A stretch of DNA of 64,000 bases from Cytophagaceae bacterium (lineage in GTDB: Bacteria; Bacteroidota; Bacteroidia; Cytophagales; Spirosomataceae). Positions 24,884 to 34,279 of the stretch are shown in pieces. A program made the position numbers and the translations under genes. The DNA lies in the NCBI GenBank assembly GCA_005791165.1, contig SXXW01000040.1, positions 1-64,000 of the forward strand, written 5' to 3'. The notes beneath the pieces are model-generated. The model saw only the letters and a program-made list of their open reading frames with translations, did not search any database and was not told the DNA's origin. Positions within the stretch are counted from its first letter, which is position 1, and each line of letters starts with the position of its first letter.

Positions 24884-25897
24884 ATGAGAATTTTAACATG
24901 TCTAAAACCCGGGGATTTTGCCTATTCAAATGGTCCCATACCTGAAATCAAAAAAGGTTTTGCTTTAATAAAGGTCCAACGCATTGGAATTTGTGGGACT
25001 GATTTGCACGCTTTTGAAGGGACACAGCCATTTTTTAATTACCCACGTGTTCTTGGGCATGAACTAGCGGGCGAAATCGTAGAGATTGAAACCCATGCAG
25101 ATTATCGAATAGGTGACCAAGTCAGTATTATCCCATATTTCTCTTGCGGGACATGTTTTGCATGTACCCAAGGAAAGACTAATTGTTGCTCAACTTTAAA
25201 CGTTTTTGGAGTTCATAGTGATGGAGGAATGGCAGAGTTTATTTTAATCCCTATTGATTCATTATTTAAAGATACCTCCTTAAATCTTGACGCATTGGCT
25301 CTTTTGGAACCCTTGGCTATCGGTGCTCATGGAATTAAACGAGCCCAAATCAAGCCAAATGAATTTGTTTTAATTGTAGGTGCTGGTCCCATTGGCTTGG
25401 GAGCTGCCGCCATGGCTTCATTGGCCGGTGCCCAAGTTATTATCCAAGATGTCAATCAAAATCGGCTCAATTTCGCCAAAGAAAAACTGCATATTCCCTT
25501 TAGCATTAACCCAAACCAAGAGGATGCCTTAATCGCTTTAAAGGAAATAACGCATGGTGATATGCCTCGAGTAGTCATCGATGCCACGGGTTATAAAAAA
25601 GCCATCGAGCAATCATTTCAATATATTTCTCACGGAGGTACCTATGTGTTGGTCGGATTACAATTAGATGAAATTTCATTTTCACACCCAGAATTTCACA
25701 AGCGAGAAGCTACCCTGATGAGCAGTCGGAACGCCACGCGCGAAGATTTCCAATGGGTGGCAGATTCTATAGGCCAACAAAAATTAGATCCAACTCTATT
25801 TATATCACATCGAATTGCTTTTGACGATGTGGTAACCCAATTTCCAGATTTAATCAATCCTTCTTTGGGTGTTATAAAAGCGATGGTAAGCTTTTAA
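24884..25897 (+). CDS. Zinc-dependent medium-chain alcohol dehydrogenase
   Basis: 337 aa MDR-family NAD(P)-dependent dehydrogenase. Catalytic zinc ligands are in GICGTDLHAFEG (Cys38) and GHELAGEI (His-Glu). A structural zinc lobe with Cys residues is present (SCGTCFACTQGKTNCC). The coenzyme motif is VGAGPIGLGAAAMA, with an acidic residue after the second strand (IIQDVNQ), favouring NAD. It resembles L-gulonate/galactitol/sorbitol-type dehydrogenases. It starts 3 bases after the alginate-export porin stop and is surely in its operon. The exact substrate is unknown. Confidence 0.88.
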   Translation: MRILTCLKPGDFAYSNGPIPEIKKGFALIKVQRIGICGTDLHAFEGTQPFFNYPRVLGHELAGEIVEIETHADYRIGDQVSIIPYFSCGTCFACTQGKTNCCSTLNVFGVHSDGGMAEFILIPIDSLFKDTSLNLDALALLEPLAIGAHGIKRAQIKPNEFVLIVGAGPIGLGAAAMASLAGAQVIIQDVNQNRLNFAKEKLHIPFSINPNQEDALIALKEITHGDMPRVVIDATGYKKAIEQSFQYISHGGTYVLVGLQLDEISFSHPEFHKREATLMSSRNATREDFQWVADSIGQQKLDPTLFISHRIAFDDVVTQFPDLINPSLGVIKAMVSF

Positions 25898-25907
25898 TAA
25901 TGTAAAA

Positions 25908-26621
25908 TTAGAACTGAAAGTTTAGACCTACATTCCAATTAAATTTTGATTTGGGTTCTGTATGTAATGGATGAACGGTTTGGAAACTTAGATTAAAGGG
26001 TGTTTTTTTTAAATACAATGTTGAAATTTGGGATGTAAAATATCCGGTAAATGGAGCTGTATTGTCAATCACAAATAGACTAGGCCTAATGCCTAATCGT
26101 ATATTTTCTCCATTCCATAGGTCACTAATTTGTCCTACTAAAATGACAAATAAACCGTTTTTTATTCCTACTTCATCTAAGGATTGAGATTTCCAATACA
26201 TCAAATTCACCCCACGCATGCTGGTGAAATGATAACCCAAATTGAATTCAAAAGCTTGATATCTTTGCAGTTGGTATTCTTCCTTCGTCAAAGCAGGATT
26301 GTTTTTTTTGAAAAATAATGAAAAGTTATTTCCTAAGGTAAAATCCCATTTTTTTTGTTGAATGATTTGGTACCTAACCCAGGTATTGATAGACCATGGT
26401 TTTGCTTCTAAATCAAAATTAAACTCAGGATGGAATGCTAATCTGCCTTTTTGTAAATATAAGGTGGTTAATAGAGCGGGTTTTCCCAGTGAAAAAGCAG
26501 GTACTGGTGAAATGGCATTGTTGGTCAATTGGATATTGCCACGAATACTTATGGGTGTTTTTAAGGAATCTGGTTTATTACTTAAAATCCATGTATTCAG
26601 AAGTAAAAATAATAATTTCAA
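25908..26621 (-). CDS. Hypothetical outer-membrane beta-barrel protein
   Basis: 237 aa with a short hydrophobic N-terminus (MKLLFLLLNTWILS). Repeated amphipathic strands follow (WSINTWVRYQIIQQKKWDFTLGNN, AFEFNLGYHFTSMRGVNLMYW), ending in NWNVGLNFQF. A C-terminal aromatic residue is typical of outer-membrane barrels. I do not recognise a family. It converges with the dehydrogenase (10 bases between stops) and is divergent from the phosphoesterase gene. The signal peptide is weak, so a slightly different start is possible. Confidence 0.65.
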   Translation of the reverse strand: MKLLFLLLNTWILSNKPDSLKTPISIRGNIQLTNNAISPVPAFSLGKPALLTTLYLQKGRLAFHPEFNFDLEAKPWSINTWVRYQIIQQKKWDFTLGNNFSLFFKKNNPALTKEEYQLQRYQAFEFNLGYHFTSMRGVNLMYWKSQSLDEVGIKNGLFVILVGQISDLWNGENIRLGIRPSLFVIDNTAPFTGYFTSQISTLYLKKTPFNLSFQTVHPLHTEPKSKFNWNVGLNFQF

Positions 26622-26744
26622 GAGGAAGTAATTTATTTGAGTTTCTAAAGGTAAGAATAATTCATATTATGAAACCTTTAAATCCTGAATTCGCTTTCGT
26701 AATTCCGAATATTGTCAATAACTTGGTCAAAATTTAAATTATTT

Positions 26745-29420
26745 ATGAAGCAAATTTTAGTTCTGTTTTTCCTTTTTTCTACTTCTCATTTAATTCAAGC
26801 TCAAAAAATCCTAGAAGTACCTGGATTTAATCAATTTGCTAAAATTGACACAGCTGGAATTTCTGTTTTACCTAGCGGCCGCTATGTGAAACCTGCTGGA
26901 AAAACGGTTAGAATTACAAATGATCCCTATGGCATGGCGATTAGTCAAGATGGAAAATGGGCGATAACCTTGCATAATGGAGCTTTTACTCGGATCGATT
27001 TACGAACTAACCAAGCGATTCGCTTTCCGAAATTTGGTACTCTCGGTAAGCTTTCCCCTCATGGAAAGAGTTCCTTTTTAGGTGTCGTTTTTTCAATGGA
27101 TAGCCAAAAAGTGTATTTAAGTGGGGGAGATGCCGGTACTGTGCTTGAAGTCGATGTGCAATCGGCGAAAGTCTTAAGGACTTTTAGTTTAGATGGTCTC
27201 GTTTCAGGAGTCAAATATGAAGATAGTTTTACCTCTGATTTGACGATTTCACCTACACAAAATGAATTGCTTGTCCTGGACCGAGCTAATTTTCGCTTGG
27301 TTCGCATCCATTTAACGGACGGAAAATTATTACATAGCATCCCTACGGGTAGGTTACCTTTTGGGGTTACTTTAAGTTTAGATCAAAAATATGCTTTTGT
27401 AGCTAATGTGGGTATGTATTCATATCCTTTAGTGGAGGGCACCAACCTGCTAAATTTAAAATCCCAGTACATACCCTTTCATCCTTATGGAAATGATACC
27501 AAAGAATCGCGTGAAGGAACTGTTATTGACGGAAAAAAGATTCCTGGTTTAGGTGATCCTAGATCCGATGAGGCGATGAGTGTATTCCAAATTGACCTAC
27601 AGACAAATAAAATTGTCAAAAAATATAAGCCCGGATTCCAATTGGGCGAAATGGTGGAAGAAATGGAAGTAGTTGGCGGTTCTAGTCCTAATTCCCTCGC
27701 TGTAGGTTCCAAATTCGCCTATGTAAGTAATGCAACGAATGATAACATTGCGGTTTTGGACTTTAAAACGCAAAAAATTAAAAGTCATATTCCGATTCAA
27801 CTTTCGCCGTTATTGGACAAAAGAAGGGGTTATTTGCCTTTTGGTCTATGTCTTTCCAAAGATGAAAAAACCCTGTATGTTACTTGCTTAGGTTTGAATG
27901 CGGTAGCGGTAATCGACGTAATATCGATGAAAACTAAAGGTTTCATTCCCACCGGCTGGGGCCCTACGCGGGTGTTACTATCTACGGATGAAAAATCTAT
28001 GTATATAAGCTCCAGTAGGGGATATGGCGCTGGACCTAATGGAGGAAAAGGATTTGTAAGACCTGTTCAAGGAGCGTACGTTGGCGATATTCAATTGGGC
28101 ACATTCCAACAATTAAAAACTCCCAATGCAGCCGAACTAGCCAAATACACGCAGGAGGTTTTGTCTTATACTTTTGTTGAGAAATCGATGGCTAATCGGG
28201 GCAATAAGACCTTCAATATTCAAGGAAACCCTAATTCCCCAATCAAACACATTGTTTATATAACGAAGGAAAATCGTACCTATGATGAGATTTTTGGCCA
28301 ATTTAAAGGGGCCAATGGCGATTCTACGATTGCGCGTTATGGGTTAGGAAGGACCGTAATAGATACAGCGCATGTATTTGAAAATGTGAATGTGATGCCG
28401 AATCATCATTTGATTTCAAAAGCATTTTCAATGAGCGATAATTTTTATTGCGATAGTGATGCCTCCATTCATGGCCATCATTGGATGATGGGTGTCATTC
28501 CCAATGAGTGGGTAGAAACTAATTCTAGTGTTTCAAAATCTGCAAAAATATTTTCTAATGCGCCAGGTAGACGTTTTCCTGGTTCAACGGGAAGTATGGA
28601 TCCTGAAGATTTTGCTGAGGTTGGTGGAATTTGGGAGGCCTTAGAAAGAAAAAATGTTTCGTTTTATAATTTTGGAGAGGCCAATGAGACGGGACATGTA
28701 CGAGAAGATTGGTTTGATACCTTAACCGGAGCAGGACATGTCGTGATGGTTCCGATGCAAAAAGCTTTGTATAATCGTACGAGTCATAATTATGCGGGAT
28801 TTAATACAAGTATTCCGGACCAATTTAGGGTGGCCCAATTTGAAGAAGAATTTACCAAAATGTGGTTAACAGGGAAGGAGAAAATGCCTTCTTTAGTGAC
28901 GATCCAACTGCCCAATGATCATGGGACGGATCCAAGCGCGGTTGATGGTTTTCCATTCAATGAATCATACATGGCTGATAATGATTTAGCTTTGGGCCGT
29001 ATGCTTCAGTTTTTATCGCATACTCCTTATTGGAAAAATATGTTAGTCATCGTGACAGAGGACGATCCTCAGGGAGGGGTGGACCATATTGACGCTCACA
29101 GGAGTGTGTTGATGTTAGCTGGACCATATGTTAAACGCGATTATGTGTCGCATACACATGCCAATTTTGGATCTATTTTACGCGTTATTTATACTTTATT
29201 GGGTATTCCTCCTGTAAATCATTATGATCAAACCGCTAGTATTTTAGATGATTTCTTTACAGAAAAGCCTAATTTCAAGCCATATCAATTTGTTTTTCCT
29301 GACAAAAGAATTTTTGATGCAGATAAAACGATGATTAAATATAATCGGACGATTGACTGGCGTAAGATTAAGAAAACGGTTGAGATGGATGATGTGGACG
29401 ATGCAAGAAAAAACTTTTAA
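26745..29420 (+). CDS. Beta-propeller/phosphoesterase fusion protein
   Basis: 891 aa from the ATG at 26745, which opens a signal peptide (MKQILVLFFLFSTSHLIQAQ). Residues of about 40 to 430 are YVTN-type propeller blades (DPYGMAISQDGKWAITLHNG, NSLAVGSKFAYVSNATNDNIAVLD, YLPFGLCLSKDEKTLYVTC). From about 500 a phosphoesterase domain (PF04185, phospholipase C/acid phosphatase type) follows: KHIVYITKENRTYDEIFGQ, MPNHHLISKAFSMSDNFYCDSD, IVTEDDPQGGVDHIDAHRS. It is periplasmic or secreted and probably hydrolyses phosphate esters. It is followed by yceI after 97 bases. Confidence 0.88.
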   Translation: MKQILVLFFLFSTSHLIQAQKILEVPGFNQFAKIDTAGISVLPSGRYVKPAGKTVRITNDPYGMAISQDGKWAITLHNGAFTRIDLRTNQAIRFPKFGTLGKLSPHGKSSFLGVVFSMDSQKVYLSGGDAGTVLEVDVQSAKVLRTFSLDGLVSGVKYEDSFTSDLTISPTQNELLVLDRANFRLVRIHLTDGKLLHSIPTGRLPFGVTLSLDQKYAFVANVGMYSYPLVEGTNLLNLKSQYIPFHPYGNDTKESREGTVIDGKKIPGLGDPRSDEAMSVFQIDLQTNKIVKKYKPGFQLGEMVEEMEVVGGSSPNSLAVGSKFAYVSNATNDNIAVLDFKTQKIKSHIPIQLSPLLDKRRGYLPFGLCLSKDEKTLYVTCLGLNAVAVIDVISMKTKGFIPTGWGPTRVLLSTDEKSMYISSSRGYGAGPNGGKGFVRPVQGAYVGDIQLGTFQQLKTPNAAELAKYTQEVLSYTFVEKSMANRGNKTFNIQGNPNSPIKHIVYITKENRTYDEIFGQFKGANGDSTIARYGLGRTVIDTAHVFENVNVMPNHHLISKAFSMSDNFYCDSDASIHGHHWMMGVIPNEWVETNSSVSKSAKIFSNAPGRRFPGSTGSMDPEDFAEVGGIWEALERKNVSFYNFGEANETGHVREDWFDTLTGAGHVVMVPMQKALYNRTSHNYAGFNTSIPDQFRVAQFEEEFTKMWLTGKEKMPSLVTIQLPNDHGTDPSAVDGFPFNESYMADNDLALGRMLQFLSHTPYWKNMLVIVTEDDPQGGVDHIDAHRSVLMLAGPYVKRDYVSHTHANFGSILRVIYTLLGIPPVNHYDQTASILDDFFTEKPNFKPYQFVFPDKRIFDADKTMIKYNRTIDWRKIKKTVEMDDVDDARKNF

Positions 29421-29479
29421 ATTTGGACTTTAATTTTTTGATTTATAGTTTAATTGAAATTTTTAAATAATTTTTAATG

Positions 29480-29487
29480 TAATTTTG
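29480..29487 (+). promoter_or_regulatory. -7 promoter element of yceI
   Basis: TAATTTTG matches the Bacteroidota -7 consensus TANNTTTG and lies 30 bases before the yceI ATG. A TTG at 29454 could serve as the -33 element, but its spacing of 23 bases is a little long. Confidence 0.45.
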
Positions 29488-29517
29488 ACAAATTTTAAAT
29501 TTTAATCCCTTACCAAA

Positions 29518-30081
29518 ATGAAAAATGTTTTAATGATTGTCGGCCTTATGGCTTTAGGTTTTACAGCTACTGCACAAAAATGGAGTGTTGATAAAGCTCA
29601 CTCTAAAGTAGGTTTTAGTGTTGTTCACTTAATGCTTTCTGATGTTGAAGGTTCATTTAAAATCTCTGATGCTTCTTTAACTGCTACTAAAGATGATTTT
29701 TCAGACGCGCAATTTGAGTTGACTGCTGATGTTAATTCAGTATTTACAGAACAAGAACGCCGTGATACTCACTTGAAGAGCCCTGATTTCTTTGACGCAG
29801 CTAAATTTTCTACTATCTCTTTCAAGAGTAATTCATTCAAGAAAGTGGCTGATCGCAAGTATAAGTTGACAGGCGAATTAACCATGCACGGTGTAACTAA
29901 ATTAGTGACTTTGGATGGTACTTTAAATGGTGTGTCTACTAACAAAGCAGGTAAAAAAATTGCTGGATTTAAGTTTACTGGAACTTTGAATCGTACAGCT
30001 TTCGGTGTTGGTTCTATGCCAGCAGCTGTAGTAGGAGAGGAAATTGAATTAAAAGCGAACGGAGAATTTGTTCAAAATTAA
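29518..30081 (+). CDS. YceI-family periplasmic lipid-binding protein
   Basis: 187 aa with a signal peptide (MKNVLMIVGLMALGFTATAQ). The mature part is a lipocalin-like barrel of the YceI family: WSVDKAHSKVGFSVVHLMLSDVEGSFK, HLKSPDFFDAAKFSTISFKS, and GELTMHGVTKLVTL near the end. YceI proteins bind isoprenoid or amphiphilic ligands and are often stress- or base-induced. It stands alone between a promoter element at 29480 and a terminator at 30101. Confidence 0.93.
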   Translation: MKNVLMIVGLMALGFTATAQKWSVDKAHSKVGFSVVHLMLSDVEGSFKISDASLTATKDDFSDAQFELTADVNSVFTEQERRDTHLKSPDFFDAAKFSTISFKSNSFKKVADRKYKLTGELTMHGVTKLVTLDGTLNGVSTNKAGKKIAGFKFTGTLNRTAFGVGSMPAAVVGEEIELKANGEFVQN

Positions 30082-30100
30082 TTTTATTGATTTGTAATGG

Positions 30101-30125
30101 AAAGGCGACCCAATGGGCCGCCTTT
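30101..30125. terminator. Bidirectional terminator, yceI / sodium symporter
   Basis: Stem AAAGGCG / CGCCTTT with an additional inner CCC/GGG pairing around AAT, then a T run on the right and a T-rich tract on the minus-strand side. It sits between two convergent genes. Confidence 0.8.
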
Positions 30126-30127
30126 TT

Positions 30128-31570
30128 TTATGCCATTTTTTTCTCACGGATGAGCCATAGCAAAAGGAAACAAATGCTCCCATTCAATATCAGCTTAGCA
30201 AAGCCAAATCCTCCAAATAAGGATTGAGATTGTGTTTCTAAAATAAAAGTTATCACAGGTGAGCCCACACAAACGATAGGTACTAGTTTATCGCGAACTT
30301 GTAATTTGGTAAATAAACCAAACGAAAATAAACCTAATAAAGGTCCATATGTATAGCCAGCAAGGTTGAATACTGCTGCAATCAATTCTTGGTTATTGAA
30401 CACATGAAATAATCCAATCACCACAAAAAACAAAAGTGAAAATCCCAAGTGGACACGGTGTTTGATCTTTATTCTTTTTTCCTCTTTGAACTTTTCTATA
30501 CTTAAAAAATCAATACAGAAAGAGGTGGTCAAAGCCGTAAGCGCAGAATCGGAACTCGCGTAAGATGCGGCTATAATTCCCAATAAAAATGTCACGGCGG
30601 CCAGGGTTCCAAATTGGCCTCCCAACGCGAGCATCGGGTATAATTCATCTGTTTTTGCAGGGATAGCTATTTGATTTGCCTGCGCATATATGTACAATAA
30701 AGCTCCTAAGGATAAGAAAAGTATATTGATAAAAAGCAATACCCAATAAAACCAAAACATGTTCTTTTGAGCTTCCCCAATCGACTTACAAGTCAGGTTC
30801 TTCTGCATTAGATCTTGGTCTAAGCCCGTCATGACAATAGCAATGAAAACTCCGGCTAAGAAGTCTTTCCCGAAGAAATGCGGGTTTTTCCAGTCCCATT
30901 CAAACATATGGGAATATTTACTATCTGAAATAGTCTGAATCATATCCCCTAATCCCATGTTCATTTGCTGGCCCACCAAATAAATCGTAATAAACAAGGC
31001 AATCAATAGAAATAGTGTTTGTAAAGTATCGGTCCAAATTATGGTTTGTACCCCTCCACGATGTGTATATAACCAAATAAGTGCGATGGAGATAAAAACG
31101 GTGACGACAAATGGAACGCCAATGGGCGCAAAAATAGCTATTTGGAGTACATTGACAGCTAAGTATAATCGAGCGGCAGACCCGATCGTCCTAGATAATA
31201 AAAAGAACGCCGAGCCTGTTTTATAGGACCAAAAGCCAAATCTTTTTTCAAGGTAGCCATAGATCGATATGAGATTCATTCGATAATATAGCGGCATTAG
31301 AACTAGCGCAATGGTTAAATAGCCTAAGGAATGCCCTAAGATTAATTGGAAATAGGTAAATGAAGTTTTGCCAACGGCCCCCGGAACGGAAATAAAAGTT
31401 AATCCTGAGATAGAAGTACCGATCATACCAAAAGCCACTAACCACCAAGGCGATTGCCTATTGGCCGTAAAAAATGCATTTGTATCGGCACCTTTTGACG
31501 TATAATACGAGATGACCAAAAGTAAAGCAAAATAGATGGCTAGAATTCCACCGGCTAATTGGACAGACAT
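30128..31570 (-). CDS. Sodium:solute symporter (SSS family)
   Basis: 480 aa with about 13 transmembrane helices and the SSS fold (LeuT-type inverted repeats). Family signatures include FFTANRQSPWWLVAFGMIGTSISGLTFISVPG near residues 32-64 and TYRGGVQ-like sequence (HRGGVQTIIWTDTLQTLFLL). A Na+ site region (YASSDSALTALTTSF) lies near residue 335. The substrate cannot be told; family members carry sugars, amino acids, sialic acid or iodide. It is monocistronic and divergent from the clpS operon, with 61 bases between starts. Confidence 0.9.
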   Translation of the reverse strand: MSVQLAGGILAIYFALLLVISYYTSKGADTNAFFTANRQSPWWLVAFGMIGTSISGLTFISVPGAVGKTSFTYFQLILGHSLGYLTIALVLMPLYYRMNLISIYGYLEKRFGFWSYKTGSAFFLLSRTIGSAARLYLAVNVLQIAIFAPIGVPFVVTVFISIALIWLYTHRGGVQTIIWTDTLQTLFLLIALFITIYLVGQQMNMGLGDMIQTISDSKYSHMFEWDWKNPHFFGKDFLAGVFIAIVMTGLDQDLMQKNLTCKSIGEAQKNMFWFYWVLLFINILFLSLGALLYIYAQANQIAIPAKTDELYPMLALGGQFGTLAAVTFLLGIIAASYASSDSALTALTTSFCIDFLSIEKFKEEKRIKIKHRVHLGFSLLFFVVIGLFHVFNNQELIAAVFNLAGYTYGPLLGLFSFGLFTKLQVRDKLVPIVCVGSPVITFILETQSQSLFGGFGFAKLILNGSICFLLLWLIREKKMA

Positions 31571-31631
31571 AGGTGATTAAAAGGATTTTTTTTTAAATTT
31601 GTCTTAGGGCTTTTTTAATTGAATCAAAAAT

Positions 31632-31967
31632 ATGGAATTCTCCGTAGATAACGTTTCTCAATTTCATTTTTCTTTTGGTAATCAAGAGAAATGGCAGGAA
31701 GAAATTTCGGTTCAAGTGGAGGAGGAAGTGGTGTCCGCTCATCAGTTGGTCGTGTATAATGATGAAGTTAATTCCTTTGAATATGTCATACTAACGCTGA
31801 TAGAAGTATGTAATCATTCGGCTGAACAAGCGGAGCAATGTACCTTGATGATTCATTTCAAAGGTAAATGTGGCGTAAAATCAGGAGAATTTGACGAATT
31901 AGTGTCTATGAGAAATGAGATTTGCCGCAGAGGCATTTCCGCAGAAATTGAATCTTTTCAAAACTAA
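31632..31967 (+). CDS. clpS: ClpS-family Clp protease adaptor
   Basis: 111 aa. HQLVVYNDEVNSFEYVILTLIEVCNHSAEQAEQCTLMIHFKGKCGVKSG follows the ClpS core: the N/D pair after the first strand, hydrophobic substrate pocket residues, and the H-x-x-G-K segment. ClpS binds ClpA and delivers N-degron substrates to ClpAP. The N-terminal 35 residues are acidic and variable, as usual. It is followed one base later by recR. Identification rests on pattern and length; the core is more divergent than in proteobacteria. Confidence 0.8.
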   Translation: MEFSVDNVSQFHFSFGNQEKWQEEISVQVEEEVVSAHQLVVYNDEVNSFEYVILTLIEVCNHSAEQAEQCTLMIHFKGKCGVKSGEFDELVSMRNEICRRGISAEIESFQN

Positions 31968-31968
31968 T

Positions 31969-32577
31969 ATGATGCATACTTATCCTTCTCGAATCATTGA
32001 ACAGGCTGTAGAGGAAATTTCTAAACTGCCGGGGATAGGTAAAAAATCAGCTTTAAGATTAGCTTTACATTTGTTGAAACGCCCTGAATCACAATCATTG
32101 CAGTTGGCCCATGCGGTAGTCCAATTACGTACTGAAACGCGCTACTGCCCTAAATGCCACATGATTTCGGATGGTGACCTGTGTGGAATTTGTGCCAGCA
32201 ATAAACGCGATGAATCTATTTTGATGGTGGTGGAAGATTTAAGAGATGTCTTAGCCATCGAAAACACGGGGCAATATACAGGACTTTATCATGTCCTCGG
32301 CGGTATTATTTCTCCTTTATCTGGGATATCTCCCTCGGATTTGACGATTGAATCTTTGGTGGCTCGAGTGGCCTCAGGAGATGTTAAAGAAGTGATTTTA
32401 GGGTTAAGCCCAACGATGGAAGGGGATACAACCGCGTTTTATTTAACAAAAAAATTGGCTGATCATTCCATTAAAATATCGACGATCGCACGTGGTATTC
32501 CGATTGGTGGAGACCTTGAATATACAGATGAAATTACCCTCGGCAGAAGCATAGTAGGCCGCATTGTTTACGAATAG
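31969..32577 (+). CDS. recR: Recombination mediator RecR
   Basis: 202 aa. RecR, with RecF/RecO, loads RecA onto gapped DNA. It has the helix-hairpin-helix (LPGIGKKSALRLALHLL), the four-cysteine zinc finger (CPKCHMISDGDLCGIC) and the Toprim domain (MVVEDLRDVLAIENTGQY...GLSPTMEGDTTAFYL). I chose the ATG at 31969, one base after the clpS stop; the longer frame from 31915 runs inside clpS and is not conserved. ATG 31972 is equally possible. Confidence 0.95.
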   Translation: MMHTYPSRIIEQAVEEISKLPGIGKKSALRLALHLLKRPESQSLQLAHAVVQLRTETRYCPKCHMISDGDLCGICASNKRDESILMVVEDLRDVLAIENTGQYTGLYHVLGGIISPLSGISPSDLTIESLVARVASGDVKEVILGLSPTMEGDTTAFYLTKKLADHSIKISTIARGIPIGGDLEYTDEITLGRSIVGRIVYE

Positions 32578-32592
32578 TATAAAATATAAAAA

Positions 32593-33303
32593 ATGAAACG
32601 CATTAAATTTTTGCAAAGTTCACTCGCTTTTTTAGGCGGTGGTTTTTTACTTTCAAGTTTCAAAATGAAAGATGTTCAGGGAGTTTTTATTGAAAATGCG
32701 CCCTTTGCATTGCCATCGCTTCCTTATTCTTTTGAGGCTTTAGAACCTCATATAGATAGAATGACGATGGAAATTCATCATGATCGCCATCACAAAGCCT
32801 ATGTGGACAATTTAAATAAGGCGGTAATTGGTTCTCCTGCTGCTTCCCTTTCTTTGGAAGAATTGTTGGGCCAGATCAGTAAGCAACCTGCTGTCATTAG
32901 AAATAACGGAGGAGGACATTGGAATCACAGTTTTTTCTGGCAATTATTAAGCCCTGCAAAGGGATTGCAAGCTAGTGCTTCTTTATTAGCACAAATCAAT
33001 AAAGATTTTGGCAGTCTTGAAAACTTGAAAGTTGAGTTCAATAAAGCCGCTACCACTCGCTTCGGGTCTGGCTGGGCCTGGTTATTATGGAGTAATGGTA
33101 AATTAGTTATTTCGTCGACGGCCAACCAAGACAATCCGTTGATGGATGTTGCCGAAGTGAAAGGAACCCCAATTTTAGCTTTAGACGTATGGGAACATGC
33201 TTATTACTTGAAATATCAAAATAAGCGTGCCGATTATATCACTGCATTTTGGAACGTAGTCAATTGGGATTTTGTATCCCAACAATTTGATAAATTAAAA
33301 TAA
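32593..33303 (+). CDS. sod: Exported Fe/Mn superoxide dismutase
   Basis: 236 aa. The N-terminal 25 residues ([22 protein letters not shown]) form a signal peptide, so this SOD acts in the periplasm. Metal ligands are visible: His in [13 protein letters not shown], His in [11 protein letters not shown], and Asp/His in [13 protein letters not shown]. The family trait GSGWAWLLW is also present. It converts superoxide to peroxide and oxygen. Most Fe/Mn SODs are cytoplasmic, so the leader is notable. It is co-transcribed with recR and the downstream oxygenase (gaps of 15 and 4 bases). Confidence 0.93.
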   Translation: MKRIKFLQSSLAFLGGGFLLSSFKMKDVQGVFIENAPFALPSLPYSFEALEPHIDRMTMEIHHDRHHKAYVDNLNKAVIGSPAASLSLEELLGQISKQPAVIRNNGGGHWNHSFFWQLLSPAKGLQASASLLAQINKDFGSLENLKVEFNKAATTRFGSGWAWLLWSNGKLVISSTANQDNPLMDVAEVKGTPILALDVWEHAYYLKYQNKRADYITAFWNVVNWDFVSQQFDKLK

Positions 33304-33307
33304 TAAT

Positions 33308-34276
33308 ATGCTTTTAGACGAAATCCCATCCTTAGATTTAGCTGATTTTAGGTCAACTGATCCCGCTCAAAAGGCCAATTTTGTGCAGGATTTAGGCAAT
33401 GCATTTAATACCATTGGCTTTGTGGCGATTAAGGGCCATGGTTTGTCGGAACCTTTTACAAACTCACTTTACCATCAAGTCGAGACTTTTTTTAAATCTT
33501 CAGATGAGGTAAAAAAGCCTTATGAAATTCCTGGAATTTCGGGCCAACGAGGGTACGTGGGAAAGGGGAAGGAGACCGCTAAAGGCTTTAATGTACCAGA
33601 TTTAAAGGAATTTTACCATGTGGGTCAGCCTTTTAAAGAGGATGGTGATTCAGTTTGGGATGAATATCCTTCCAATGTGTTTCCAAACGAATTTCCTGAA
33701 TTTGAAAAATATACGGTTGAAGCTTTTCAAACTTTAGAATCCGCTGGAAAATCGTTGCTACAGGCTATTGCGCTCTATTTAGAATTGCCTGAGGATTATT
33801 TTGAGCCAAGAGTGGTCAATGGAAATTCTATTTTAAGAGCCATTCATTATTTCCCCATTGAAAATCCAGATTCATTGCCTGTTGGCGCTGTTCGAGCAGC
33901 TGCTCATGGAGATATCAACCTGATTACCTTGTTAATGGGGGCTTCTGCTGAAGGGTTAGAAGTTTTGCGCATGGATGGGAAATGGATTGCCATTACAGCC
34001 CTTCCGGACCAATTGGTAGTGAATGTGGGGGATATGTTGGATCGATTAACCAATCATAAACTTAAATCAACGATTCACCGCGTGGTCAATCCACCCCGAG
34101 AAAAGATGGGGACTTCTCGATTCTCCATTCCATTTTTTATGCACCCAAGATCCGAAATGGATTTAACATGCTTAGATTCTTGTGTATCAGATGAATTTCC
34201 AAAATTATATGTGGATATGTCTGCCGGAGAATTCTTAAATGAACGCTTGATCGAATTAGGTCTTAAGACGAAGTAG
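33308..34276 (+). CDS. 2-oxoglutarate/Fe(II) oxygenase, isopenicillin-N-synthase-like
   Basis: 322 aa. N-terminal DIOX_N pattern (IPSLDLADFRSTDPAQ... FNTIGFVAIKGHGL), then the catalytic double-stranded beta-helix with HGD (AAHGDINLITLL), the distal His in STIHRVVNPP, and the 2-oxoglutarate-binding R-x-S (SRFSIPFF). It should hydroxylate or oxidise a small molecule using iron and 2-oxoglutarate. The substrate is unknown. It starts 4 bases after sod and 3 bases before chrA, so it is part of the same operon. Confidence 0.88.
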   Translation: MLLDEIPSLDLADFRSTDPAQKANFVQDLGNAFNTIGFVAIKGHGLSEPFTNSLYHQVETFFKSSDEVKKPYEIPGISGQRGYVGKGKETAKGFNVPDLKEFYHVGQPFKEDGDSVWDEYPSNVFPNEFPEFEKYTVEAFQTLESAGKSLLQAIALYLELPEDYFEPRVVNGNSILRAIHYFPIENPDSLPVGAVRAAAHGDINLITLLMGASAEGLEVLRMDGKWIAITALPDQLVVNVGDMLDRLTNHKLKSTIHRVVNPPREKMGTSRFSIPFFMHPRSEMDLTCLDSCVSDEFPKLYVDMSAGEFLNERLIELGLKTK

Positions 34277-34279
34277 ATC

